A DNA stretch of 64,000 nt from Skeletonema tropicum (GCA_037178625.1 CM074135.1:622001-686000); one strand, 5' to 3'. Counted from the first letter of the stretch, positions 9,275 to 19,911 are shown. Program-made: numbers and translations. Notes: generated by a model not told the origin, from the sequence alone.

Positions 9275-10609
9275 ATGGCACGCAAAAAGATTGACTACAA
9301 AAAAATGACTTTGGATCAGCTTGCCGATCTACATGATGCCGATGATGAGGAGATCGAAGAAGACGAGGCGTTCAACTCTGATGATGAACGGGAATTTGGT
9401 CAATACTTTGACAAACAAGATGATAGTAATGTTGAAAGTATCCTCCGCAACAAGTCCTACCTTGGCTTGAAAGTTCCTCTCAGTGGAGATGAAGAAAGTA
9501 GTGTTCAGACTACTGAGGTAAAGAAGGGTCAAAAGATGATCCTTTCGAGTGTATGTCTAGATGTTCCATCGGGTGAATTTCGTCAGATTAAGCTTATGGT
9601 ACGATGCATCTACCTCGGGGGTACAGATGAGCCATGGCTATGTCTTGGAAACTTTCTTGGACAGAAACATGGTGGTATGGGCGTGCCTCCGTCATTACCA
9701 ATCACCTTGGAGGCCATTGGTCCGTGTAGGGTTGAATGGAAAGTGGAAGGGAAAATTCCATCTTCGTTTGCAACCAGTGGTATTAATGTCTTTGGAAAGA
9801 TTGTGCCGATATTTCAAGAAGTGTTTAGTGACGATGATATTTCGGTAGACTATGCAGGCGCATTCATGTCGGAAGATGAGGAGGAAAATGTTGATGTAGA
9901 AGAACAACAACAACAAGAAGAAGAAGTGATCTCTACTGCAAAGGATACGAACGCAAGTGTAGATAAAAAGGATGATGATGCTTCGAAGTCAAAGAAGAGG
10001 AAGCTTAGCATGGATGCAAATGACACTGAAGCAAACGAGGTTGAACCAAAAACAGCTGAAAAGTCCAGTGATAACAATAAGCTGACGAAGAAACAACGCA
10101 AACAGCTTGCGAAAGAAAAGGCACAGCAATTGGAAGACACATTGGCTGCCTCACGAAAAGAGGATGAGGAGAGTAAGTCGTCAAAGAAGAAAAAGAAGAA
10201 GAACAAGAACAAGAAGAAGAATCCAACAGAAACTGAAGAATTGTCTAGACCTACTTCACTCACTAGAGAACGCCGACTACCAAGTGGAGTGACAGTAAGG
10301 GATCTTCTCGTGGGAACTGGTGCACCTGTGAAGTCTGGTAAGAAACTCAGCCTCCATTACACTGGTTCTCTTGTTAGCACTGGAAAAGTGTTCGATAAGA
10401 ACCATAGCAAACAGCATCCACTCGTCTTTCGACAAGGTACAGGCGAGGTCATTCGTGGATTGGAGAGAGGTTTGGAAGGTATGAAGGTAGGAGGAGAACG
10501 GGTCATCAGTATCCCAAGTAAACTGGGATATGGGACGAAAGGTGCGGGAGTTGACATCCCTCCTGATTCAGACTTATCATTCGAGGTGAAGCTATTGAAA
10601 GTAGGATAA
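9275..10609 (+). CDS. Nucleolar FKBP-type peptidyl-prolyl isomerase with nucleoplasmin-like domain
   Basis: The protein is 444 aa. Residues about 70-190 fit the nucleoplasmin-like (NPL) fold of Fpr3/Fpr4 and plant FKBP53. Acidic blocks follow, then a strongly basic Lys-rich stretch near residues 305-325 that should act as a nuclear or nucleolar signal. A complete FKBP domain occupies about 335-444 ('SLHYTGSLVSTGKVFD', 'FRQGTGEVIRGLERGL', 'GYGTKGAGVDIPPDSDLSFE'). Proteins of this layout isomerise prolines on histone tails and act as histone chaperones in rDNA chromatin. The catalytic-pocket aromatic and aspartate positions look conserved (Tyr and Asp in the first two motifs). Confidence 0.88.
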   Translation: MARKKIDYKKMTLDQLADLHDADDEEIEEDEAFNSDDEREFGQYFDKQDDSNVESILRNKSYLGLKVPLSGDEESSVQTTEVKKGQKMILSSVCLDVPSGEFRQIKLMVRCIYLGGTDEPWLCLGNFLGQKHGGMGVPPSLPITLEAIGPCRVEWKVEGKIPSSFATSGINVFGKIVPIFQEVFSDDDISVDYAGAFMSEDEEENVDVEEQQQQEEEVISTAKDTNASVDKKDDDASKSKKRKLSMDANDTEANEVEPKTAEKSSDNNKLTKKQRKQLAKEKAQQLEDTLAASRKEDEESKSSKKKKKKNKNKKKNPTETEELSRPTSLTRERRLPSGVTVRDLLVGTGAPVKSGKKLSLHYTGSLVSTGKVFDKNHSKQHPLVFRQGTGEVIRGLERGLEGMKVGGERVISIPSKLGYGTKGAGVDIPPDSDLSFEVKLLKVG

Positions 10610-10683
10610 AAAAAAGTATATTTAAATAGTAATATGAAGTATATTATTTGTGCTTTTTGCAAATATACAGAAACTGGTTCATT

Positions 10684-12213
10684 CTACCACATTATAATAC
10701 ACTTGCCGCAAACACGTTGATGCTCTCTGATTTTCCCCTTGACAATCTGAACAGCCTTATCTACGTCTTGGTACCTCCTTCCGTAGACAAACACGTATGG
10801 CTCACACAGGTTAGTGGAACATCGAAACCCCTCCGCAACGAGCATCAGATCACAGCCCAAGGCCGAGATATCATGGAGGAGTGGCTTGTGTAAAATATGG
10901 GCCGCATGAAAAGACTTTTCTTTCCTATTATTATTCTCCTCATAGGATATTTCGACGATGCTCATGAACGTGGTCATTGGATTGTCTAGTAAGGGATTGA
11001 CATCTTTCACCGCATTGCTGGTAGAAACACTTGGACGATGCGCTCCCCAACAACTTTGTGCAATTTCATACAGCAATCTACCTCGACACCCATCATTTCC
11101 AACATAGTCAAGAAGTAAGTCTTGAAGCAGTTGACGTGCACGACATAGATCCTGTTGAACTGTGGGGGCATTCAAAGGCTCAACGTGGATCTTTAATGGG
11201 ACAAACACATCTTTTTTCATGTCCACGTGCACCCTGCAATTCGACTCTTGGTTGATTCGTCGTATTCTTTCACTTCGATCCCTGGGTCCAAGAGGATACT
11301 TCCTGGGCCCACCAATACAGTCATTGGACTTCCCAATAAGAAAAAAGAATAATCTTTTCTGAGATTGTCGGTCCTTTTGAAGCCACAGAGGTGGTGTTAT
11401 CTCTAACCTGTTTGGCACATTTGGAACCTTTGGGTGAGAAGTTGACTTCAAGTTGGAGGAATCTTGTGAGTTGGGTGTTGTTGTGGAGGAGTAGTGTCCC
11501 CCATCACTTTCGTGCTTTGTTTCAGTAGGATACCTCGCCCTCTTTCGAGACGAATCTCCAGCACCATCTTTGGAGTCAGTGGAGCTACGCTTTGAAACAG
11601 AGTCGCTGCATGTAATAGATGATGGGACAATACGCTCAGTTGGAGCAGTCTGCTGCGGAGTTGTAGCATTCTTGTTGTCCAATTTGCCTTCTTTGCTCTC
11701 AGTAGCTTGTTGAGTAGAAGCGGATATTGCATTAGTATTGTTGCCAGCAGTTTCTTCGTTACTCTCCGTGCTTTGGACCTCCACCTTTCTATACTTCACT
11801 CTCGATGCATCAATCGCAGATTCATACCTAATTTGAGAGCCATTCATGGATATCATTGCAGTGTAGACGACTTTGCTGCCCAAATGAGAACACATGACGA
11901 TTTCTCCCTCCAATGGATCATTATCATTATCACTATCACTTTTGTTGTTGTCTGGAAGTATCGTGACGGGACAAAACGCACCGAAACCAAGGTTTGCTTC
12001 TTTTACCTGTTCGGTGATTGCAACGTCCCCATCGTCATCAGTGTAGGTTACCTCATAATAGAGCTGACCATCTCGTAACGATGCCGAATTGATCGAACCA
12101 CGCTTCATAATACTATGATCATCCTTTTCCACTGAAAAATTGTACCATACTGGACATCCAATGGGAAAAGGTAAATTGGCACTTTGGTCGGCGGTTAGCT
12201 TGATCACCACCAT
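10684..12213 (-). CDS. Uncharacterised protein with a KH-like C-terminal region
   Basis: The protein is 509 aa in one exon. The N-terminus ('GCPVWYNFSVEKDD' to about residue 150) looks like a small beta-rich, Tudor/SH3-like region, of a type I associate with uncharacterised diatom proteins. A Ser/Thr-rich linker follows (about 150-270). The region around residues 290-370 contains 'YPLGPRDRSERIRRINQESN' then 'CRVHVDM', which resembles the GxxG loop and following helix/strand of a KH RNA-binding domain; the GxxG is degenerate (GPRD). The rest is unrecognised. RNA binding is an inference only. The gene converges on the nucleolar FKBP gene with 74 bp between stops. Confidence 0.55.
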   Translation of the reverse strand: MVVIKLTADQSANLPFPIGCPVWYNFSVEKDDHSIMKRGSINSASLRDGQLYYEVTYTDDDGDVAITEQVKEANLGFGAFCPVTILPDNNKSDSDNDNDPLEGEIVMCSHLGSKVVYTAMISMNGSQIRYESAIDASRVKYRKVEVQSTESNEETAGNNTNAISASTQQATESKEGKLDNKNATTPQQTAPTERIVPSSITCSDSVSKRSSTDSKDGAGDSSRKRARYPTETKHESDGGHYSSTTTPNSQDSSNLKSTSHPKVPNVPNRLEITPPLWLQKDRQSQKRLFFFLIGKSNDCIGGPRKYPLGPRDRSERIRRINQESNCRVHVDMKKDVFVPLKIHVEPLNAPTVQQDLCRARQLLQDLLLDYVGNDGCRGRLLYEIAQSCWGAHRPSVSTSNAVKDVNPLLDNPMTTFMSIVEISYEENNNRKEKSFHAAHILHKPLLHDISALGCDLMLVAEGFRCSTNLCEPYVFVYGRRYQDVDKAVQIVKGKIREHQRVCGKCIIMW

Positions 12214-12642
12214 GTTGCTTCCTTTGCCTACGGCCTATATATGAGGCCAGCAGCGTCCTTGGCCCGCCTATCACTTGTCTATTGTCTATGGCCATGGCTG
12301 GAAGATCTTCAAAAAAATTGCGCCAACGATCAAAAATTCCGCCAACGTGCGAAAAATCCAAAAGCAGCGTACCTATGGTAAGCCGCTCGCGCGCCGCCGC
12401 CATCCCTCCCAAACCACACTACCAGCCCCAAACAATCGCCTAGTGAGTAGAACTAACCCATCATGTAAATATTGCTGGCAGTGATGCTGCTATCAACGAG
12501 GAGGAGGATCGATAATAGTTGTTCTATATACGATAATCGAGTTGGCTATCGAAATGAAATCATACCTAACATCATTTTCATTCCATTCATCATTTTTTTC
12601 ATTCCCTTGGCATAGATTACAACAAAAACCGACCCAAATAAA
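12214..12642. other. Divergent promoter region, KH-like gene / secreted FKBP
   Basis: These are the 5' flanks of the minus-strand KH-like gene and the plus-strand FKBP. It holds AT-rich and CATTTTC-type tracts just before 12643. No gene or repeat was recognised. Confidence 0.4.
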
Positions 12643-13110
12643 ATGATTCGCATCTTATTCACTCTCCTCTTTGGCCTTCTTGCCATCACCGCCTCCCTAG
12701 CCACCGACGAGGCAGGTCTCGCTTTCTTGGCAGCCAAGGGCAAGGAAGAGGGTGTCGTGACTCTTCCAAGCGGATTACTCTACAAGGAGATCACTCCAGG
12801 AACCGGAAAGACCCCTACAATCAACTCACCATGCGATTGCCACTATGCTGGAACTCTCATTGATGGTACAGAGTTTGATAGTTCGTACAAACGTGGACAG
12901 CCTCTGACGTTTGCTCCCAATCAAGTAATTAAGGGATGGACGGAAGCCATGCAGCTTATGAAGGAGGGTGCCAAGTGGGAACTTTACATCCCCAGTGAGC
13001 TTGCGTATGGTGAGCGTGGAGCTGGAGGTATGATCCCCGGTGGAGCTGCGTTGGTGTTTACAATTGAGCTGCTTACTGTGAAGGGTGATTATGTTAAGGA
13101 TGAAATGTAA
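12643..13110 (+). CDS. Secretory-pathway FKBP-type peptidyl-prolyl isomerase
   Basis: The protein is 155 aa. A clear signal peptide ('MIRILFTLLFGLLAITASLA') is followed by a short spacer and one complete FKBP domain from about residue 45. Visible motifs are 'CDCHYAGTLIDGTEFDSSYK', 'VIKGWTEAMQLMKEGAKWEL' and 'YGERGAGGMIPGGAALVFTI'. Asp, Phe, Val-Ile and Trp of the binding pocket are all present. There is no ASAFAP-type plastid motif and no C-terminal KDEL, so ER or extracellular location is likely. The layout is that of FkpA/Mip or small ER FKBPs. It is the second FKBP within 4 kb but is not a close copy of the nucleolar one. Confidence 0.9.
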   Translation: MIRILFTLLFGLLAITASLATDEAGLAFLAAKGKEEGVVTLPSGLLYKEITPGTGKTPTINSPCDCHYAGTLIDGTEFDSSYKRGQPLTFAPNQVIKGWTEAMQLMKEGAKWELYIPSELAYGERGAGGMIPGGAALVFTIELLTVKGDYVKDEM

Positions 13111-13359
13111 GTTAAGTACTTCTGTACCCACAGAGTGATTGGCAAAAGTACATCAGTGCAACAAGCGGAAAGATGCGATTGAAGTTATCTTCCATAATTT
13201 TTTCATCGATAGTAACCCCCGCCGTGCCATTGACGCAAAAATATTTCGCACAAAACTTAATATTACTAAGCCTCTATCTATATTTATCTCACGATACCTG
13301 CCAGCTCTTAACGTGAGAACCGTCTTTTTTCCAGTCGGAATACATAATTGTCAACCAAC

Positions 13360-14511
13360 CTAGACAGCCGCCGTAAGAACCTCTTTGTCTTTGTCAAATG
13401 AAACATCCTTTGTCATGCCACCGCGAGCCTTGTAGCTCTCAAAGTACCACTTCAAATCATCCTTCAAGCTATGCTTTGGGCCCTCCCATCCAAGTTTTGA
13501 CTTTGCCATATCAGGCGAAACATAGAAATCGGTCAATCGAAACGGGAATTTCGCTTTTCCCAATGACACATCATAGTGCTCAATATTGAGCTCAGCACCA
13601 GCAACCTCGGCGCACATCTTGGCAACTTCATCATATCCACAAAGTTCATCAGTTCCACAATTGAAAAACGTTTGCTCCACAGCTGCAGCTTCATCATTCA
13701 ATACACTTGCCAATAGAGAGGCAACATCTGCCGAGTTTGTTAGTGATACCTTTTGTGTACCAGGTGCTGGAATTGGTAACGTCTCTCCTCGCACAAGTCT
13801 ATCAAAGTACCAATCAATGTAATCCCATTTGTTGCTCTTTTCTCCGTAAATGTACTGTGGGCGGAACGAGACAAACGGCAATCCCGATTCAATTGCTGAT
13901 TGTATTGCATCAATATATATATAAGTTTGGAATGTTCAGAGATAGATACAATAGCTTGAGACGAACAATTACTCACCATAGTTTTCGTATTGCACTTGTC
14001 CAGCAGACTCCTTGGTAGGTGTTGTTTCTGGCATCGGGAAGACGTCATTTGGTTGATAGATACCAGCCGAGGAGACATATGTCAAAAGTTTGGATTCCCA
14101 CTCCTTGGCACAATCAATAACTGCCTTTCCAGCACCGGCTGCACCCTTGCTACAATTATCCCAAACATACTCGAACGGTTGTCCCAGCAAACTTTGCATG
14201 TCGGCTGCAGTCATCGATTCATCCGCGAGATCTGCCTTGACAATCTTTACATCAGGAATGTCCGACGCATACGATACAAATGGCTCCTTGGCATCATCAC
14301 ATGCAGAATCCTGTAGGATCGTAATGGAGGTAATCTTTGGATTGGATTGCAAATTCTTGGCAAGCTGGAATCCAAGTTCGCCGTGCCCCCCTCCTTTGTT
14401 TTGAACAATTAGAGCTGAGCTCATGGAGAGTGAGAAGGCAGATGCGCCGCCCGCAATTAAGGGGAGGACAACAATTACTTTCTGAAAGGAAACCATCGTA
14501 AAGGCAGTCAA
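13360..14511 (-). CDS. CSP41-like plastid RNA-binding protein of the SDR/epimerase fold (2 exons)
   Basis: Exon 1 is 13977-14511 and exon 2 is 13360-13895; an 81-bp GT-AG intron (13896-13976) restores 'NYAIESGLPFVSFRPQYIYG' in frame. The product is 356 aa. The leader 'VIVVLPLIAGGASAFSLSMS' holds the ASAF plastid cleavage motif. 'LIVQNKGGGHGELGFQLAKN' is the degenerate dinucleotide-binding start typical of chloroplast stem-loop-binding protein CSP41, which binds and stabilises plastid mRNAs and 23S rRNA. Other landmarks are 'YVSSAGIY' and 'SLTNSADVASLLASVLND'. A second in-frame Met at 14496 would give a tidier signal peptide. Confidence 0.8.
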
Positions 14512-14718
14512 ATGGATTCTCTGTAGCTACTATTGTACCGACATGCGGGGAATAGAGCATCATGTTGCACTATTTGCCAAAATCAAAAGATGTGATCGAG
14601 TGCGTGGCATGCGACAGGACGCGTGTCTGAATTTTTGCGGGAGTGTCAATAACAAAGCACATCATGCACTTGCCGACGATGGCCATCAATTCCATATATA
14701 TATACCTATGGCAGACCT

Positions 14719-15606
14719 ATGGTCACCATGCATGAACACAATATGATACGAACAATAGTAATATTGACGCTGTGGCATTTGAGCTTGCTTGGAACATTGG
14801 CATTCGCCACCACAACACCATACACTGAAATAAATGCAATCATCATCGGAGGTAGCAGTGGAATGGGAAAGGCAGCCGCAGTGCAAACAGTAAAGAATGG
14901 TGGAAATGTACTCCTAGTTTCTAGATCGACAGATAAACTACAACATGCAAAAGAGCAAATTGAGGCTGCCTGTGATGGTGATGTTAGTGGACGCGTCAAT
15001 ACTAGAGCATTGGATGCCACAGATGAAGCTGCAGTGGCAGCGTTTGCCAATGAATTGGATGACTTGGAGTTTGATGCTCTCATTGTGTCCGCAGCTGGCA
15101 GGGCACCTCATGGCCCAATGACAGAGCTGCCGACAGAAGACACACGATCAATGATGGAAACAAAGTTCTGGACAGCATACAACGCTGCAAAGTACATTAA
15201 TCCGAAGTTGAAGGAAGGAGGCTCAATTACGTTTGTGTCGGGAGTGCTTGGACGGAGACCAGGAGTAAATTGTTGTCCACTAGCAGTAACGAATGGTGCG
15301 CTGGAAGGATTGACGAGATCTCTTGCTTTAGAGTTAGGTCCACGATTGAGGGTGAACTGTTTATCACCAGGATTCTGTGACACTGAGAGGTTTGATAGAA
15401 TGGACAGCGATAGAAAAGCAGCAATGCTTGCAAATACAGCTGATAGCTTACCACTGAGGCGAGTTGGTGAGCCTTCTGATATGGGTGAAGCCATTCACTA
15501 TTTGGCTACGGCAAAGTTTGTCACTGGTGTGGTTTTAGATGTTGATGGTGGCCACAGCATTAGGCAATATGCAAATCCTCAAAGTGATCCGATGCGAAAA
15601 CAGTGA
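14719..15606 (+). CDS. Short-chain dehydrogenase/reductase-like protein lacking the YxxxK motif
   Basis: The protein is 295 aa. A hydrophobic leader ('IRTIVILTLWHLSLLGTLAFA') suggests secretory-pathway or plastid entry; a Met at 14743 is an alternative start. The Rossmann motif 'IIGGSSGMGKAAA' and the 'VSAAG' (NAAG-type) motif are present, and 'ALELGPRLRVNCLSPGF' is typical SDR. Where the catalytic Tyr-x-x-x-Lys should stand, the sequence reads 'CCPLAVTNGALEGL', so both residues are missing. SDRs with A/V-x-N-G-A-L-E in this place are known as a subgroup, with uncertain catalysis. It is divergent from the CSP41-like gene. Confidence 0.8.
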   Translation: MVTMHEHNMIRTIVILTLWHLSLLGTLAFATTTPYTEINAIIIGGSSGMGKAAAVQTVKNGGNVLLVSRSTDKLQHAKEQIEAACDGDVSGRVNTRALDATDEAAVAAFANELDDLEFDALIVSAAGRAPHGPMTELPTEDTRSMMETKFWTAYNAAKYINPKLKEGGSITFVSGVLGRRPGVNCCPLAVTNGALEGLTRSLALELGPRLRVNCLSPGFCDTERFDRMDSDRKAAMLANTADSLPLRRVGEPSDMGEAIHYLATAKFVTGVVLDVDGGHSIRQYANPQSDPMRKQ

Positions 15607-15794
15607 ACTTGACATGAACTGTAAAATCCTTTTACTCTCACGATAGGAGCCACCAGTTCGATTGGACACTCTAATCCGATGCGAGAACAGTGATCCTATG
15701 CGGAGAAAACGATCAACCTAAATTATCACTACAAGTACATTGCATTTATAGCACCCCAATAAACCCAAGCTATACGCGTCACGCCCAACATGTC

Positions 15795-17916
15795 CTATTC
15801 ATAAATAGGACAAAACGTGCCCATACCGCCTTCGCAGAAATGACCAGGATCATTATAACGATGATTCTTATTCAATGAATCAATTGCTTTCATCTCTTCC
15901 TTTGTCAGATAAAAATCATACACTCCTCGATTCTCTGTCATACGTGCACTGCTACTGCTCTTATTGATGGGAAGAGTGTTCCTTTGCACGGCCCACCTAA
16001 GCATAACCTGCGCAGCCGTCTTGTCATGGATGCGACAGATCTCGAGTATGATGGGGTTTTCAAAGAGAAGATCCTGTGATGTCGCCATTTCCAGAGAAAT
16101 GTAGGATGCCCCACCAAGGCAAGAGAATGCGCTCACTCTTATACCTGCCCCACGTGCAAATCGGATGAGCTTCTCTTGAGATAGGTGAGGGTGGCATTCA
16201 ATCTGAAGACTTGTTGGACGAATCCTTGCAATGCTCAAAATTTGCCGGATGTGCTGACAGTTGAAGTTGGAGATCCCAATATGCTTCGTTTTGTTGGCAT
16301 GCACGAGTTCCTCCATTGCTTTCCATGTTGCGTTGATGTCGTTCTTGACGAGGACCATTTCACCATCCATATTGGACCATTCTGGAGGATATTTCTCCTC
16401 GAAAGGGACAAATTCCATTGAGATTGGAAAATGAATGAGAAACTCATCAACGTAGTCGAGACCTAGATCTTTCAAGCAGCGATCCAGTGCCATTGGTACG
16501 TGCATTGGATCATGATAAGTATTCCACAGCTTCGTAGTGATGTACAATTCTTCCCTTGTGACAATTCCATCAGATATCGCTCTTGCAATTCCTCTGCCAG
16601 TTGCTTCTTCATTTCCATAGTCGCAAGCTGAATCGAAGCGTCGATAGCCAGCTCGAATCGCTTGATAGACAGTCTCTTCTGGATCAGTGAGACGCCACAT
16701 ACCAAAAGTTGTAGGCTGAAAAGACACAGAAATTCTTGTTAGTGTGCAGTGTGATAGCTTGATATTGAAAACTGACAATGAATGAAACTTACATCAGACA
16801 CACCCAAAGCAGAGAAGTCTTTTACAATCTGGCCAACTCCATCTCTTTTCACTTGATCTGATGGTAATGCATCGCCAAACATAGCTGCATAGACCCTCCT
16901 TGGCCCAGTGAATGCATTTCTTGAGTGCATTACCAATCGATTGTTCAACGCGAATATGTCACCTCTTTTCCACTGATACGAGACCTTGTTATCGTCCATG
17001 AACTTGGCGATCTCATTCAAAACTTTAGGGTCCATTGGATCATTATTGCCGAAGCAAACCGCATTCATGCGATCATTACGTGAGTCTTGCCAGCCCAAAA
17101 AAGCTGCAATAACGCTATTGTGGAAAGTCCATTGATAGATTGCATGATTATGCTGCTGCTCAATCATGCGTACAGCAGGAATAGGCTCTGTAATCACAGT
17201 TAGGTTTCCCTCAGGTTGCCATTCATACTCAAGCCCTTCAATTTGATCAAGCTTCTTCTCGAGCTCAATCTTGCTATCTACTTGGTAGGCATTGTAGAAA
17301 GATCTGCCGATCGGAGACTCCTTATCATCTTCTGGAGGAAGTGTGCGTTTGTATCTTGCACCATGAGCCTTCAATTTGTCCATGAACTGAGGGAAGTTTT
17401 CAGCTACGAAGCGATACACCAGAGTTGAATCAATCAACGCTGTTTCTCCACCTGTCTCAGATGGCAAGTCGCAATAGAAGAAGATGTATTGAGGTGGATC
17501 TGCAACCTGCGCAAGCTCATGATGAAAGGGAATGAGCTGGTCAGGAGGGGCCTCATTCGCGGTGAAAACTTCGACTTTTGCTTGTACTGGGATCAAACGT
17601 CGGGGTGCTGTGCATTTATGAACAAAGTAAGAGAAACAACAGTGAGAACGCACGATCTTGAATTGCAGAGTAGTTGCGCTTGTCATAGATAGACGGGCAG
17701 TATCTTCTTACCAGCACCTCCAACGTACTCATATTTGGATAGGCCTAGATCCTCAATGGTTTCAGCAAATTCTTCTACATTAAACGGATCCTGATCTTCA
17801 TCGCTCCTCAGGAGAAGTGCTTTGTGCTTTGCTAGTAGTCCGATGAAGTCGTCTTGGCTGAGACTACTGTGACTCTCATGGCCTTGTAAATCTTCGAAGA
17901 TTCGAGTGACTCTCAT
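15795..17916 (-). CDS. TauD-like Fe(II)/2OG dioxygenase fused to an aldo-keto reductase (3 exons)
   Basis: Exons are 17712-17916, 16793-17607 and 15795-16715, with GT-AG introns of 104 and 77 bp. The joined frame is 646 aa. Residues 1-340 are a TauD/clavaminate-synthase-type dioxygenase: 'YVGGAAPRR' across intron 1, iron ligands His97-x-Glu99 and His296, and Arg305/306 for the 2OG carboxylate. Residues 341-646 are an aldo-keto reductase with the full tetrad Asp368, Tyr373, Lys402 and His435, and 'INKSSSS' for NADPH. 'HFPISMEFVPFEEKYPPEW' is xylose-reductase-like. Intron 2 splices phase 0 exactly between the domains ('ALGVSD' to 'PTTFGMWRL'). A separate AKR would need a start inside that intron (16778). 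Substrate unknown. Confidence 0.8.
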
Positions 17917-18054
17917 GTTACTTGGTGGATGGGTTGGTATGTTTACGTTTATTGAGCTCCTCTGGTTTAATGCAAAGATGCTTTGTGTCGATGATGCGGG
18001 GGTGTCGGAATCTGTCGGAATGCAATTTTGATGGCATGGCAGGTGTCATCCTTT

Positions 18055-18087
18055 TAGTGCGCACTATGACCAATTTAGTGCGCACTA
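18055..18087. promoter_or_regulatory. Pair of 12-bp palindromes in a bidirectional promoter
   Basis: TAGTGCGCACTA, a perfect 12-bp palindrome, occurs at 18055-18066 and again at 18076-18087. The 21-bp spacing is two helical turns. The pair lies between the dioxygenase-AKR gene (starting 17916, minus) and the Gfo/Idh/MocA gene (starting 18350, plus). It has the geometry of a site for a dimeric regulator acting on both genes. No factor is assigned. Confidence 0.5.
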
Positions 18088-18349
18088 CGCCCTATATCGC
18101 TCACACAACTTAACTACGTCGTTATTAGTCGCTAATAGATAAAACTAGCCCCAAGCCACTTTACGTGCGGCAGCGCACAAGCGCACAGTAGGTGTCATCA
18201 ATTTTGGCGGCCGCGTGTCAACATCATCATCGATGTCCATGAATCTCATGAATGCATTTGCAATGACAAAAGCATACAATCAAAGAATACCATCACCAAC
18301 AGCAAAGCAAAACAAGCACTACCAATCGCGACAACTACTGCTATTCATA

Positions 18350-19812
18350 ATGATTCGTGTCGCTATACTTGGATGTGGGGTACGTAACGATGGTGATATT
18401 GTGTGTTCTTTATTTTCGTCATCGAAGTCGATGCATGCATTGATGCTTTATGCTTAACAACAGTCTGATACAAATTCTTATTCTTCTATCTACTCTAACC
18501 ATAGATGATGGGTCAGGAGCATATCTCCTACATCAACAAATACGATTCTCTTTCTATTGCCTTCCTTTGCGACCCAAACAAAGAAAGTCTTGACACTGCT
18601 CAAGCAATGGCCGCATGCTCGCCGGCTACATTTCAGAACGAGAACGAACTTCTTGACCATGTCAACGACATCGATTTGCTCGTCATTGCAAGTCCGAACT
18701 TCATGCATACACCGCAACTGTTACGATGGGGTCAGCACCACATTACAATCCTTTGCGAGAAGCCAGCTGCCATCAGCGAGAAGCAAGTAGCTGCACTCAA
18801 AGCAGCACAGCCAAACCTGAAGGCTAACATCTGGGTTGCGATGGAGTATCGTTTTATGCCTGCTATCAACAAGCTAGTGCAATTGCTTCCTCACATTGGG
18901 CCAATCAAGAAAGTTGCTATAAGAGAAAACAGGTATCCATTCCTCACGAAGATCGAGGAATGGAACAAGGATGTTGATAAGTCAGGAGACACTTTGGTGG
19001 AGAAATGCTGCCACTTCTTCGACCTCTTTCGTCTAATTACAGCCAAGGAAATGACGTCTTGTGTTTCCAAAGGTTAGTTTAATCTTTCTTGCTCTTGCAT
19101 CTTGTATCTTCTGCAGATACACAAACACTAACGAGCAGCATCTTTCTTAGTTCACCGTGGTCTTCTTTCAGATCATTATGGATACGATGAAACAGCCGAC
19201 AACGCGACTCCTATCATCGATAGCGCATACGTATTACTCGACTTTGAGCCTGACGCTCCCGGTACAAATGCTACTCAACAATCGATTCTTGGATGTCTTG
19301 AGCTCTGCATGTTTGCAGAAGGATCCAGACATCAGGAAGAAATCATTGTCACAGGTATGCGTGGACGTCTGGAAGCTTATCTTCCAGAGAACAAAGTCTT
19401 TCTTTACCAGCGGCCTACAACACTCTGGACAGACAAGAGCAAGCCTCCTCCTCAAGGATCCTTCTCCGAGGAGGTCTATGATTGCTCTGATCTTCGACAA
19501 GTGTACGACTTCGTCGATGAGCTACCAACAATGCATGCAGGCTATCATTACTGTTCAACTGCTATCGAATGGAAATATCTTATAGACGCAATGAGTGATG
19601 CTGCTAGAGGTGAAAAGTTTGTCCCAAAAGTATCTTTGGATGATGGTATCAAGGCAGTAGAAATGGGTATCGCAAGTCTGAATAATATCACCAACGGCAG
19701 CTCAACTCCAAGAAGAGTGACTGCGCACAGCACCAAGTCAGCTGAAAACCTCCTTGATCTAGTGCTTAACTCGGCGGTAATTGATGAATTGAAGTTGAAT
19801 GTGCTGCAGTAG
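18350..19812 (+). CDS. Gfo/Idh/MocA-family NAD(P)-dependent oxidoreductase (3 exons)
   Basis: Exons are 18350-18379, 18505-19072 and 19151-19812, with GT-AG introns of 125 and 78 bp; the product is 419 aa. Exon 1 is only 30 nt and encodes 'MIRVAILGCG', the start of the Rossmann motif that exon 2 completes ('MMGQEHISYI'). 'SPNFMHTPQLLRWGQHHITI' and 'LCEKPAAIS' are the family's conserved EKP region. The C-terminal half is the Gfo/Idh/MocA dimer domain. Such enzymes oxidise or reduce sugars, inositols or related polyols. The open frame continues upstream to 18215, so a 45-residue N-terminal extension is possible. The shared promoter with the dioxygenase-AKR fusion suggests a common pathway. Confidence 0.85.
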
Positions 19813-19911
19813 TGAGTATCGTGTCATGTACTTATAGGAACGAAGAAAACCAACAAATTGATACATAGAGCATATGCGTGTAAATATTAAGGTAGAGATC
19901 TATTATTTTGT

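Noticed and set aside
9850..10263. 137-aa Phe/Ser-rich minus-strand ORF
   Set aside because: It is antisense to the Lys/Glu-rich part of the nucleolar FKBP; the composition is a mirror of that low complexity.
16739..17686. Independent 315-aa dioxygenase gene starting at 17686
   Set aside because: The first 26 codons are intron sequence; removing the GT-AG intron links the domain to the exon at 17712-17916 with the expected 'GGAAPRR' motif.
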